A stretch of 64,000 nt of DNA from NCBI RefSeq assembly GCF_002843565.1, contig NZ_CP025257.1:682001-746000 (forward strand). Direction: 5' to 3'. The notes below the pieces were generated by a model. The model made no database searches, was not told where the DNA came from, and saw only the letters and a list, made by a program, of their open reading frames with translations. Below are positions 10,942 to 20,871 of the stretch, piece after piece. The translations under genes were made by a program, and so were the position numbers. Within the stretch, counting starts at the first letter, position 1. Each line of letters begins with the position of its first letter. The stretch is from Mesoplasma syrphidae (lineage in GTDB: Bacteria; Bacillota_I; Bacilli_A; Mycoplasmatales; Mycoplasmataceae).

Positions 10942-12519
10942 TTATTTTAGTAATTCCGCTGCTTTCATTTCAATGTTAAATTTTTTAAAATAGCTAACTT
11001 TTGAAAACAACATTGTTAATGATATCGATAATGCTGTAGTGATAAGCATTGAAATCATAAATCATGTATACCCTGTTCCAATTCATGTATTAACACCAGC
11101 AATTTGTGACTCAGCTTGAACATTTAGAATTCCTAGTCAGGCTCCATTACCTGAGTTATAAGCACTTGTTCCTGAAATAACAGCAATTTCTAATCCAACT
11201 CCAGTCGCAATTGAAGCTGCTACAAATGGATACATATGTTTTAAATTTACTCCATACATTGCTGGCTCTGTTACACCTAAGTAAGCAGAAACAATTGAGG
11301 GAATTCCTACATCTTTGGTTCTTGGATCTTTACGATTAACTAAAATTCAACCAATAACAGCTCCTCCCTGTGCGATTGCTTGTGCACAAGTTCCAATAAA
11401 CAAGAAGTTTCCACCATTTTGGGCAGTATCCTGAATAAAAATTGCATTAAATAAATGATGCACTCCAGTCAGAACAATTGGTGCATAAGCAAATCCTACA
11501 ATGAATCCAGAGAAATATTTAGCAATTGGATTTGTAAATGATCATGAAACAGCATAGCCAATTGCTGAAGCAATTACAAATCCAACAGGCCCAACAATAA
11601 ACATTGCAATCATAAATGTTGGAATAATTGTTACTAGCGGCACTGAAATCTGACTGATATACCCTGGAGAAATTCGTTTAATTCATTTATTTATATGAGC
11701 CCCAACAATTCCAATTGCAAATGCTGGAATAACTTGCGCTGTATATTGAATTTTTCAAGGATATTTCATAAATCCTCAGTCGAATGCTGCATCTTTGCCT
11801 TGCTTTTGAAGTTCTTTGATAATGTCCCATATTCAAATTGGGGAATCTTTACCTGTTCCTCCAATAACCTCATAAGTATTAATTAGGGGTGGTACCATCA
11901 AGCAAAGTCCCACTACTATTCCCAGAACTTGATCAGCTTCCATTTTTCTAAAAATGCTTCAGCAAATATGAACAGGCAATCATCAGAAACATACTTGAGC
12001 GGGAATTCATAAAAAGTCATTTAAACCAACTCAAAATTGCCCCTGCTCAACAATTTTTCAGCCATTAAAATCAGCTTCCAAGACATTTCTAAATCCTAAG
12101 ATGATTCCTCCAGCAACAAGAACAGGGACAATTGGAATAAATACTTCACCTAGAAAATTTAATCCTCTAACAAAAAGATTTCCTTTTTCATTAGCAGCTA
12201 TTGCTTTGCTTTCTTCTTTAGAAACACTTTTGATTCCTGTTACTTTTACAAATTCTTTAAAGTATTTTTCAACATCAGTTCCAATAATAATTTGAAATTG
12301 GCCTGAGGATTTGAAAGTGCCCTTTACGCTAGGCATTTTTTCAACATCACTTTTTTTAATTAAAGCCTCATCTTTGATCACTAATCGTAGTCTAGTTAAA
12401 CAATGTGCGGCAGAAATTACATTGTCAGAACCACCTAAAAGCTCCAACATTTCTTGAGATCAAGCTATTAAGTCAACTTTAACTGCTTTACTCTTACTTA
12501 TTTTGTCTTTTTTTTGCAT
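10942..12519 (-). CDS. treB: Trehalose-type PTS permease EIIBC
   Basis: 525 residues. IIB comes first (about 22-100), with the phospho-cysteine in AAHCLTRLRL (C40), then a IIC domain of about ten hydrophobic segments with GVHHLFNAIF, YLGVTEPAMYGV and many TGA-coded Trp residues. There is no IIA domain, as in other TreB proteins, so it needs IIA from another protein such as Crr. Substrate is assigned from the adjacent treC and LacI-type regulator; maltose- or sucrose-type carriers share this layout. GAAAGGAATGT precedes the ATG. Transcription probably starts inside the operator at 12531-12550. Confidence 0.88.
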
Positions 12520-12530
12520 ACATTCCTTTC

Positions 12531-12562
12531 TATTGGAAACGTTTCCAATATAAATAATTATA
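12531..12562 (-). promoter_or_regulatory. treB promoter with perfect 20-bp LacI-type operator
   Basis: TATTGGAAACGTTTCCAATA at 12531-12550 is a perfect 20-bp palindrome with the TGGAAACGNTTCCA-like core of LacI/CcpA-family sites. A TATAAT -10 box (12557-12562) lies just upstream on the minus strand, so the operator covers the expected start of transcription. The nearest regulator is the LacI-family gene at 12580-13527. Repression by occlusion is inferred. Confidence 0.85.
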
Positions 12563-12579
12563 CAAAAAAAATGAAACCA

Positions 12580-13527
12580 TTAAATAATTTCAAAGTTTTT
12601 TTTATAAATAAATTTAATATCCAATATTTTTTTAGCAATCTGGCAACCAATTAAAAAGTAATCAACAAAAATTAAATATTCTGCTTTGACTAGCTCACTA
12701 GTTCTGCCAACTTTTCCAATATCAGATAAAATGGAAATATTTCTTACACCCTTTTTTGTTAAATAATCATTAACGGTTAACGCTATAGTATGTGTCGCAC
12801 AAACGTATATGTCAGCAAAATTATTTTTTAAGTGATCTTCAAATTCTTTTTGAATTACCTCAATAGTATTTTTAGATACCACCAATGAAGAAACACTATT
12901 ATTTTTTGTATTTTCTAAAAATCCTTTTTTACGCATTTTTCCTGTTGTTGTATCTGCATCAGGCAATCCTATATACAATATATTTTGCTTTGAATATTTT
13001 TGATCTATTTTTGAAGCTAAATTTTTAAACATTACGTAATCTTCAATTTCATAAGTATCTACATTTTTTATTTTTTTATTGTATGTAACAAGTTTAGTAG
13101 TTTTTATAATTGATATTCTTTCTTCTAGTTCTTTAGTAGTGTCTTTTGGCAATAATAAAATTACCGCATACGGGTTTCTTGAGATTAAATAGTTCAAATC
13201 TGTTTCATATTGTTTACTATCATCTGATGATATAAATACAAAGAAACTAATATCTTTTTGCTCAAAATAGCTTTTAACACCATTAACTATTTCCATATTT
13301 GCTGTTTCATCATTATTAAAGGGCAACATTAAATACACATCTTTGACTTTCTTCTTAATCGAAGAGGCAGCGAAGTTTGGAACATAATCAATTTTCTTTA
13401 AAACATCGCCAATTCTTTTTTTTGAAGATTCCGAAATATTGTAGTTATTAAAATATCTAGATACGGTTCCTACTCCCAAGCCAGAAAGCTTAGCAATTTC
13501 ATGATATGTAATTTTAGTTTTATTCAT
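12580..13527 (-). CDS. treR: LacI-family regulator of the trehalose operon
   Basis: 315 residues. The N-terminal helix-turn-helix (about 4-55) shows ITYHEIAKLSGLGVGTVSRY followed by a hinge helix region YVPNFAASSIKK. A periplasmic-binding-protein-like sensor domain (about 60-310) follows. The upstream in-frame ATG at 13569 lacks a ribosome site, while GAGGTTGAAT precedes the ATG at 13527, so I use the latter. It ends 30 bases before the treB promoter and operator, which makes control of treB-treC, and perhaps of itself by read-through, likely. The inducer (trehalose-6-phosphate in related regulators) is not visible from sequence. Confidence 0.85.
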   Translation of the reverse strand: MNKTKITYHEIAKLSGLGVGTVSRYFNNYNISESSKKRIGDVLKKIDYVPNFAASSIKKKVKDVYLMLPFNNDETANMEIVNGVKSYFEQKDISFFVFISSDDSKQYETDLNYLISRNPYAVILLLPKDTTKELEERISIIKTTKLVTYNKKIKNVDTYEIEDYVMFKNLASKIDQKYSKQNILYIGLPDADTTTGKMRKKGFLENTKNNSVSSLVVSKNTIEVIQKEFEDHLKNNFADIYVCATHTIALTVNDYLTKKGVRNISILSDIGKVGRTSELVKAEYLIFVDYFLIGCQIAKKILDIKFIYKKNFEII

Positions 13528-13856
13528 ATTCAACCTCACTTTATAACTATTTATAATTATAATCAACATTTTAAAAATGTTTGTATTTTATATAAAATGA
13601 CTTTTTATAGAGACCAGATTTTAAAAATAAACTAATTTAACTAATCTTGAATTATGATAATTGATTATGTTTATATTTCAGGTTTTTTGTAATATATTTT
13701 GAGTCACTTAATTAACAAATATTATCAAATTCACTTTCAGATTTTTGCTAAAATATTAGCACTTTTTAAAAATTTCAATAAATTTGTTATTGCATTTTTT
13801 ATTAGCAATATCCAACTTTCTTTATTATAATAATTAAAAATTTTCAATTTTGAGAT
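13528..13856. other. AT-rich intergenic region between treR and fruA
   Basis: About 330 bases with no open frame, RNA gene or recognisable remnant. It holds the presumed treR promoter at the left. Two short palindromes of TGCTAA/TTAGCA type lie near 13746-13761 and 13785-13810. Confidence 0.6.
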
Positions 13857-13885
13857 AAAAAAACAGATGATGAACATCTGTTTTT
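13857..13885 (-). terminator. Terminator of the fru operon
   Basis: AAACAGATG and CATCTGTTT arms around a five-base loop, with T residues on the minus strand, ten bases beyond the fruA stop codon. Confidence 0.85.
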
Positions 13886-13895
13886 AGAATAGTAA

Positions 13896-16001
13896 TTATT
13901 TGGTAGCCACAACTTTTTTTGTTTCTTTTATAATATATGCTGCGTCAACTACCAGTTTACCTTTTTTAATATCGTTATTTTTTCAGAAACCTAAAATAGT
14001 TGCCATAACTACAATTCCAATTACAACTGACATAATGTAAAATACAATACCCATTGCAATCCCTAAGTTACCTTCAAAAAGAAATGATCTTAATAAAGGA
14101 AATACTACAACTCCTCCATGAGGTGCTCCAAGTCCAATATTAAATGCTCCCACTAAAACTCCTGTTATAGTTCCACCAATTAAAGCAGATACTGAAATTC
14201 TTTTTGGGTCAGAAACCATAAATGGAATTGCTCCTTCAGTAATGAAAAAAGCTCCCATTAATCAGTTGGCCTTAGCTGCATCACGTTCTTTTGCTGTTCA
14301 TGTTTTTTTGAATAACACAGTACATAAGGCAATTCCTAATGGTGGAATCATTCCACCTGCCATTGCAGCAGCCATAAATACTGATGCTTGATTATATTCA
14401 ATTCCATTTTGAACTAGTGGAATATATATTCCGCTAGTAGCTGTTGCTCCAACAGTTAATGTCCCTGTAACATAAGCAATTTTATTGATCGGTCCTCCCA
14501 TATCAATACACATCATCATTCCTAACAATGCTGCTACTAAAACAATTAAGTTTTTATTAGCTAATCATTTTAATCCTTCTTGTAGTCCAAACATTGTATA
14601 TCCTAAAGGAATGCTCAAAGCAAACATTGCAACTGCAACTCCAATTAGTGATAAAACTGGAACAAACACAATGTCTCTAACTCCTGCAAATGATTTTGGC
14701 ATTTTTGCCATTCCTTTTGATAAACCAAAGACAATAAAAGCAGCTACATAAGCTCCAACCATTGCTCCAATAAATCCTGATGTTGTTGGAATATTTCCAG
14801 GTAAAACTCTTGACCATAAGGCAGATCAAGCATTTTGTGAATCATATTTTCCTCACAAGAATCCACCAGTCCCATCAGCAATTAATCCAGCAATAATTCC
14901 TGGCATTAATCCTTGAGGGCCAACTATTGAATAAGCAATATATCCTCCAAGAATTGGTACCATCATCATCATTGCTGTTTTACCAATACCTGATAACATT
15001 CCCGCAAATTCGTTAGTTACACCTAATCCACCTCCAGATGCTCCTGTCAATGAATCAATTAAAAATCCAAGTCCTAAGATAATTCCTCCAGCAACAACGA
15101 ATGGTAGCATACGAGAAACTCCTCCCAAAAGGTTTCCTTTAATATCTTTAAACTTTTTAAGTGAAAATTCACCAGTATCGTCATCACTTGCTGATCCGCC
15201 TTTTGCTTCAACAGCCTTAGCTTCAAAGTTAGTAATTAAATCTTTACCATTATAAATGGCATCCTTTGTCGATGTATCTATAACTTTTTTTCCAGTAAAT
15301 CTTCCCAATCCTTGTAAAGCTTTGTCATGGGCTAAGATAATAACTTTGGCATTATTAACTTCATCTTGAGTTAATTTATCTTCAGTTCCACGACGTCCTT
15401 GAGTTTCAATTTTAACTGTCATTCCCAGTTCTTGAGCATACTCAGTTAACTTTTCAGCTGACATATAAGTATGGGCAATACCTGTTGGACATGCTGTAAT
15501 TCCGACAACATCATAATAACCATTGTCCGACTTTGCATCAGCTTTCGCTGTTTCTTCAACATTAAAATTTTTAATAAATGTGCTAAATGTTTTAGCGTTT
15601 CTAAAGTTTTTTTGCAGTTCGGCCTTCATTAAGAAAGTTGATAGTTGAGATAGAGCTGCTAAATGTTCTCCCCCGCCTTCATCATTTGTTGCAATCATAA
15701 ATATTAAGTCAACTGGTTTATTATCTAAACTTCCTCACTCAATAGGATTTTTTAATGACATAAATGCAATTGTTGGTTCTTTAACCACCTCAGTAATTGC
15801 ATGGGGTAATCCAATTCCATCTCCAATTCCTGTTGAGTCTTCTTTTTCGCGTTTCAAAATCAACTTTTTAAATTCTGCTTCATTGCTAATAATTTTCTGT
15901 TCAGCTAATTGCTGAGTTAGAAAGTTAATAACTTCTTCTTTAGAATTTAGATCTTGTTTAAAAAACGCTGCTTTAGCTTTAAATAGATTTTTAAGTTCCA
16001 T
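13896..16001 (-). CDS. fruA: Fructose PTS permease EIIABC
   Basis: 701 residues. It imports fructose as fructose-1-phosphate. IIA (about 1-145) has the phospho-His in GIGLPHAITE (H67). IIB (about 163-260) has the active Cys in ITACPTGIAHTYM (C171). IIC (about 285-670) has GGPINKIAYVTG and GAPHGGVVVF. An Asp/Ser/Gly-rich linker joins IIB to IIC. TGA-coded Trp residues occur throughout. It follows fruK by 12 bases and ends at a strong terminator, so it is the last gene of fruR-fruK-fruA. Substrate assignment rests on fruK and on fructose-family similarity. Confidence 0.95.
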
Positions 16002-16013
16002 TGTTTCCTCTTT

Positions 16014-16946
16014 CTATAGTTTTTCTACACTAATTTCTTTAACGAGTTTTTCAATATCGCTACGTTCTGCTAGCCATTGAGTAAAAGCAGTTGCCGCTCC
16101 GCTTGCTGCTCCATACTGTAATGTTGTTTTTAAATCAAATTGTTTATACAAGCCATATGTAAATCCAGCAATCATACTGTCTCCAGACCCAACTGAATTT
16201 ACTAGAGTTCCTTTTGCAACTCCAACTTTATAAATATCACCATTTTCATCAAAGAAAATACTTCCTTGAGAACCTTGGCTCACAAGCACGTTTCGAGCTC
16301 CTAATTTTTTTAATTTATCGACCATAATTTTAGTTTCTTCAAAAGAATACTCTTTAAAGGGTAAGTCCAATATTTCACAAATTTCTTCAATATTTGGTTT
16401 GATTAAATATGGTCGAGACTTTAATCCCTCTAGCATTTGTTCTTTTGAAGTATCTAGGATAAATACCGCTTGCTTTTCGGCAGCTATTTCACCAATTTCT
16501 TGATATATAGTTGTTGGTGTGCCTTTTGGAATACTTCCAGCAGCTACAACGATATCTCCAGCATCCAGATTTGATGCTAAATATGTTTTTATTTTTGTTA
16601 GTAATTCTAAATCAACTTCAATCCCACGTCCATTGATTTCTGTTTCTTGCTTAAGGTTTAAATTTTTAATCTTAAAATTGGTTCTTGTATCGCCATTGTA
16701 AAAGAAAAAATGTGTTTTAACATGCAACTCATTAAACTTATCAATAAAATGATGCTGATTTGCTTTTCCCATCAACCCTGTTGATAAAACATTTGCTTTT
16801 AAATTGTTCAAAATAATTGACACGTTTATTCCCTTACCACCAATAACAACATAATCCTTATTATAATAATTAGTTTCACCGATATTAAATCCACTGGTCT
16901 CAATTATGTGATCTAAGGCCGGATTTAAAGTTATCGTATATATCAT
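16014..16946 (-). CDS. fruK: 1-phosphofructokinase
   Basis: 310-residue PfkB-family sugar kinase that makes fructose-1,6-bisphosphate from the product of FruA. It starts MIYTITLNPALDH and has the GGKGINVSIIL substrate loop near residue 38. The C-terminal PfkB signature NSVGSGDSMIAGF includes the catalytic Asp in GSGDS. No TGA codons are needed. It lies between fruR (9 bases upstream) and fruA. Tagatose-6-phosphate kinase is the close alternative, but the FruA neighbour decides for 1-phosphofructokinase. Confidence 0.95.
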   Translation of the reverse strand: MIYTITLNPALDHIIETSGFNIGETNYYNKDYVVIGGKGINVSIILNNLKANVLSTGLMGKANQHHFIDKFNELHVKTHFFFYNGDTRTNFKIKNLNLKQETEINGRGIEVDLELLTKIKTYLASNLDAGDIVVAAGSIPKGTPTTIYQEIGEIAAEKQAVFILDTSKEQMLEGLKSRPYLIKPNIEEICEILDLPFKEYSFEETKIMVDKLKKLGARNVLVSQGSQGSIFFDENGDIYKVGVAKGTLVNSVGSGDSMIAGFTYGLYKQFDLKTTLQYGAASGAATAFTQWLAERSDIEKLVKEISVEKL

Positions 16947-16955
16947 GTGTCTCTC

Positions 16956-17651
16956 CTAACTAATTAATTCAAGTTCATCTGCGGTTGCAAATTTATAAAA
17001 CGATTTTGAGTTATACTTACTTGAATCTGCCATACCATAAGCCTTTTGTGAGTGCTTAATAATCTCAACTTTGATTTGGGCATGTTCTGAACTTGTTGTA
17101 AAAATATCTTGATTTTTGTCAACTGCATTAACTCCCAAAAAACTTTTATCAAAAAAGTAATTTTTTAAAGCCTCAATTGCTTCGTATCCTAAAATAGCGC
17201 CTGTAATACTTGTAAATTTTCCACCAAGCAAATAAACATTTGTATGACCATTTTTGGCGAGTTCCTGAACGTTATAAATTGAATTTGTTACAATTGTTAA
17301 ATTCAGCTTTGGATCTAATAGTTTAGATATATAAAAAGTACTTGAACCAGTATCTAAAAAAATTGATTCGTTTGCTTTAATCATCTTAACAGCTTTTTGA
17401 GCTAAGCGCTTTTTTTCTTCAATATTGTATTCAACTTTATTTTCAAATTTATCTTCAACTACCACGTTATTGCTAATTATTTTAGCTCCTCCACGTAGTT
17501 TAAGAATTAAGCCGCGCGCTTCCAAATCCGCTAAGTCTCTTCTTAAAGTTGTCATTGGAATATTTAAATCCAATGACAACTTTTCTAAAGACTGAATTTC
17601 TGAATTGGATAACTTTTCTAAAATCATTTCATAGCGTTGTTCTTTAATCAT
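16956..17651 (-). CDS. fruR: DeoR-family regulator of the fru operon
   Basis: 231 residues. The helix-turn-helix (about 5-60) reads MIKEQRYEMILEKL then SLDLNIPMTTLRRDLADLE. The sugar-phosphate-sensing DeoR C-terminal domain contains NESIFLDTGSSTFYI and TNSIYNVQELA. AGGAGGAAGC precedes the ATG. First gene of fruR-fruK-fruA. In Spiroplasma citri the equivalent FruR has been reported as a putative activator of the fructose operon. Here the promoter has a good -10 box, no clear -35 and a phased repeat array (17678-17710), which fits an activator. Confidence 0.9.
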   Translation of the reverse strand: MIKEQRYEMILEKLSNSEIQSLEKLSLDLNIPMTTLRRDLADLEARGLILKLRGGAKIISNNVVVEDKFENKVEYNIEEKKRLAQKAVKMIKANESIFLDTGSSTFYISKLLDPKLNLTIVTNSIYNVQELAKNGHTNVYLLGGKFTSITGAILGYEAIEALKNYFFDKSFLGVNAVDKNQDIFTTSSEHAQIKVEIIKHSQKAYGMADSSKYNSKSFYKFATADELELIS

Positions 17652-17669
17652 GCTTCCTCCTCATTTTTA

Positions 17670-17710
17670 ATTATATTCCAAAATAAACCATTTTAAACCA
17701 TTTTAGACCA
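17670..17710 (-). promoter_or_regulatory. fru promoter with four 10-bp-phased operator repeats
   Basis: On the minus strand TGGTCTAAAA, TGGTTTAAAA and TGGTTTATTT follow one another and a fourth TGG comes next, with TGG starting exactly every 10 bases (plus-strand CCA at 17678-17680, 17688-17690, 17698-17700, 17708-17710). The TATAAT -10 box is at 17670-17675. The region where a -35 box should lie is inside the repeats and does not resemble TTGACA. One helix face per repeat suggests cooperative binding, probably by FruR. Confidence 0.65.
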
Positions 17711-17874
17711 TAATTAGAAAAAATATTATATTTTCAACTTTTTCTGGAAAATATTATTGTAAACGGTTCATTAATTATTTTACCTCTTTTTTATTTAGAG
17801 ACATTTAAGAATAAACATTATGCCATAAATGTTATAAAATGAGAATATTATAATAATTATATTAAGGAGTATAT

Positions 17875-19119
17875 ATGATCAAAAATTTTATAGGGTATCA
17901 TCATTTAAAGGCAGAAACAAAAGTTAAGGATTATAAAAATACGGATAAATTTACATTTTTAATTTTAGAGCAAACATGTTTTTTTGCTGAATCAGCTGGC
18001 CAAATAGGAGATTCCGGTATTTTAATTATTAATGGTTTGGAGTATCCTGTACTAGGATTGGTACTAGATAATGATGAAGTTATACACAAAATAGCTTTGG
18101 TTAAAGACATTGAAATAAATGTTCCAGTTGTTGCTAAGATTGATGCAGCAAAAAGAAAATTAGTAAGTGCTAACCATTCAGCTGCACATCTTTTATTTGA
18201 TACTCTTAGAGAGCAATTCCCCTCAAGCATTGGAAAGGGTTATTTTAATGATGAAAATGGATTGAGAATTGATATGTGAATTGAAGAAGAAATGACATCT
18301 AATATAATCGAAGCTATTCAAAATATTGTCGCTAATAAAATAGCCTCGAACTCTTCTAAAGAAGAAATTATTACTGATGCGCAAATTGTTCAAAGTGAAT
18401 ATAATTTGGATATTTCTTTTGGAAATAAGGAGCTTAAAGGTGAACTACGAATTGTTAAGTTTGGCGACGTATCAATTCAGCTTTGCAGTGGAACTCATGT
18501 CGATAATACTAGCGATATTCCTGACTTTTATATTTACAATTTCGAAAGCAAAGGAAACAATGTTTATCGTTTTTATGCTAAAACATCGCTTGAGCAAATT
18601 GAACAAGCAATTAAACAAACTTTAGAACAAGAACAGGAAGAAATTAAAGCTTTGACGGACAAATACGAAATGACAAAATCAAAAATGTCTAATTTGGAAA
18701 TTGAAAGTCTAATAAGCGCTATTGCTACAAAAGAATTATCTAAAGCAACTTTTTTTCAATGAAAAACTAATTTAATTTTGCTGAAAAGCAAAATTAAAGA
18801 GCACTACATTCAGTTTGAGAAAATTAAAAGAGATAATTACATTCAAAAGTATAGTGAAGCAGCATTTGTAAATATTGATAATATTAATTATTTGGAAATT
18901 AAAGATGATACCATGGAAATTAAAGATATGAATTTTGTTGCTGATTGATTAATGAAAAGCAATTCAAATGCTTTAATAGAATTGGTTAATTTAAATTCTA
19001 AAATTTACTTATGTAAATCAAATAGCTCCAAAAGTGCAATTGAGACTATGAAAAATCATGCTTCCTTAAGTATTAAAGGCGGAGGCAATGAAAAAACTGC
19101 ACAAGGAAAAATTACTTAA
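17875..19119 (+). CDS. AlaX-type alanyl-tRNA editing protein with DHHA1-like C-terminus
   Basis: 414 residues resembling the editing half of alanyl-tRNA synthetase without the catalytic core. The editing domain has GQIGDSG and the two zinc-ligand pairs, NHSAAH (H101, H105) and CSGTH (C203, H207). A coiled-coil region (about 240-270) leads to a C-terminal part ending SIKGGGNEKTAQGKIT, like the DHHA1 glycine-rich end. Such proteins hydrolyse Ser- or Gly-mischarged tRNA-Ala in trans. Three TGA-coded Trp residues. AAGGAG precedes the ATG. It is divergent from the fru operon and stands alone. Amino-acid specificity cannot be read from sequence. Confidence 0.85.
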
Positions 19120-19370
19120 AAAAATAAGTTAAAGCTGTTTTTTATTTTTGTTAGGCTTCCAAAATATTGACACTAAAGTTTTTGGCTTACAAATATGAAT
19201 CCATTCTGATATATAAAAGTTGTGTGGTATTTTGCTTTTTCAAACATTTGCCTTGCGATAAGTTTTTTTTACATTACAAGTTTTTAGGTATTACCATTTT
19301 ATGTGAAATTACAAATGATGATCAATATTTTTCATCAATCTAAATATTTTTTATAACTAAATATTGAGCA
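19120..19370. other. Intergenic region after the AlaX-type gene
   Basis: About 250 AT-rich bases without an intact gene. A minus-strand reading near 19170-19250 looks faintly protein-like but is broken by stops. I see no clear family. Confidence 0.5.
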
Positions 19371-19402
19371 AAAAACTTGGCTAAAATATGAGTCAAGTTT
19401 TT
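19371..19402. terminator. Bidirectional terminator between convergent genes
   Basis: AAAAACTTG (19371-19379) pairs with CAAGTTTTT (19394-19402), giving T-runs on both strands. It can serve the AlaX-type gene (plus) and the HEPN-motif gene (minus). Confidence 0.75.
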
Positions 19403-19409
19403 TTACTTC

Positions 19410-19955
19410 TTATAATTTTATCAAAATTGACTTATCTGGAATGTCCAAATTTTTTTGACAGTTTTTTATCGCTTGGATAAATTTTTGCTTATGCGATTGT
19501 GGGATTACTAGCGCCAAAGCTTTTATTTTTTCTTCAACTTCTGTTTTAGATTCAAAAATCAGTGGAGTGAAATGAGCAATTTTGTTGCGTAACTCACGTA
19601 TCATTTCTAAATTTTCTTTTGTCTCATATTCAAGATTGGCATGCGTTTTAATAATTATTTGATTAATTTCGTTTAAACTTGTTTTAGTATTTTTTTCTAA
19701 AAAGTTCTCCAATGTGTAGTCATCGTCAAGCTTATTATCAATAACTCTTGCTTTAAGCATATCTTCAACCAACCCAATGTAATGATATAGATCATATCGT
19801 AAACGAAGATCATAGCGAATTGCTGATGCAACACAACTATAATTAAAATTATTTAATTGTCTAGCAATGTAATGATAATATTCCTTGCCCTTCAAATAAG
19901 CATATTTCTCATATTCATACTTTTCTTGATCGTTTTTAAAAATTATTTCGCACAT
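19410..19955 (-). CDS. HEPN-motif protein, possible Abi-like RNase
   Basis: 181 residues, helical and charged, no signal peptide or membrane segment. It contains ELRNKIAHF, a match to the R-x4-H active-site motif of HEPN-domain RNases (R123, H128), near the end of a helix-rich domain. An upstream helical block reads AIRYDLRLRYDLYHYIGLVED. Such proteins act as abortive-infection or toxin RNases, though some HEPN proteins are non-catalytic. No nucleotidyltransferase antitoxin gene is adjacent. It stands alone between two terminators. The fold call rests on the motif and helix pattern only. Confidence 0.55.
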   Translation of the reverse strand: MCEIIFKNDQEKYEYEKYAYLKGKEYYHYIARQLNNFNYSCVASAIRYDLRLRYDLYHYIGLVEDMLKARVIDNKLDDDYTLENFLEKNTKTSLNEINQIIIKTHANLEYETKENLEMIRELRNKIAHFTPLIFESKTEVEEKIKALALVIPQSHKQKFIQAIKNCQKNLDIPDKSILIKL

Positions 19956-19983
19956 GCTAATCTCCTACTTTTGTTTATAAATA

Positions 19984-20009
19984 AAACTACAAGCTATTGC
20001 TTGTAGTTC
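19984..20009 (-). terminator. Terminator of the secreted-protein gene
   Basis: ACTACAAGC (19986-19994) and GCTTGTAGT (19999-20007) form a nine-pair stem followed on the minus strand by TTTTATTT. Confidence 0.8.
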
Positions 20010-20046
20010 CAAAATCAATTTACAGTCATTTTATTTTTTTATTAAA

Positions 20047-20736
20047 CTATTGATGTGTAAATTTAAATTCAAGTTCATTTCCAATATTGGTTCAACTTCT
20101 CGCATTAGACAATGACCACTTTGGGTTAATATATGAACCAACATATCATACAAGTCTTATTTTCCCTTCATCATATCAATCTGGGTAATATCCTAACGCT
20201 GAGTATTCTCTATAATCTAAAACTGCAAGTCCATCTGCTCATTCGTGAGTAGCAATTCGTTTTAACGAATCTTCAACTCAATCAGATGGTCATAATGGAT
20301 AAATAAGTGATAGACCTTTATTTTCAGTGTAATCACGCTTTGCAAATGCACTTCAAGGATAGAAAACATCTCCACCTCAAGTTACTTGAGATGATTTTTT
20401 GCCTCCTTGGAAATTATTTGAAACTTTTATTGATACATTTTTGTCAATAATAGATGGAACATCGAAATCTGTTTTAATTTCATAATATTTATATGAGAAT
20501 GATGGGCTTCCAACAGCAGTTGAACTATTATAAAAAAATTCATTAGCTCCTGTTTTATTTAATTTATACTTATAGGTTTCTACTTTGTCACTAGAACTAA
20601 CAAGTTCTAATTTATTATCATCAAGTTTATCTTCATTTTGAACTTGATCTTTTCCGTCTATTCCATAGCTAATTGCTGTCGGAATTCCAGCAATTCCTAG
20701 CGATACAACGCTTATAGATGTTAATAATTTTTTCAT
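20047..20736 (-). CDS. Predicted secreted protein, unknown function
   Basis: 229 residues. The N terminus MKKLLTSISVVSLGIAGIPT is a Sec signal peptide without a lipobox cysteine, so the protein is probably released or held by an uncleaved helix. The mature part is rich in Trp and Tyr, many encoded by TGA. I use the ATG at 20736 because AGAGGGAATTTT precedes it. Its middle and end (VTWGGDVFYPW, LKRIATHEW, GYYPDWYDEG, TNIGNELEFKF) align by eye with the 182-residue protein at 23810-24358, suggesting distant paralogs. No known domain recognised. Confidence 0.8.
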
Positions 20737-20812
20737 AAAATTCCCTCTTTTATAAATCACTAATGATTCTCATTAGCATACCTTCATATTATCATTGTGA
20801 AATTAAAATAAA

Positions 20813-20848
20813 TAAAAAAGGCCATTTTTTTTAAAAAAAGACCTCTTA
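20813..20848 (-). terminator. Terminator of the thrS-deoR transcript
   Basis: AGGTC and GGCCT arms extended by a T-run pairing with an A-run, then a T-rich tail on the minus strand, just after the DeoR-type gene. Confidence 0.65.
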
Positions 20849-20871
20849 ATTTTGCTATATAATTTTTAAAT

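Noticed and set aside
19170-19250. Minus-strand stretch resembling a transposase fragment
   Set aside because: Similarity is impressionistic, stops interrupt it, and no inverted repeats or target duplications are visible.
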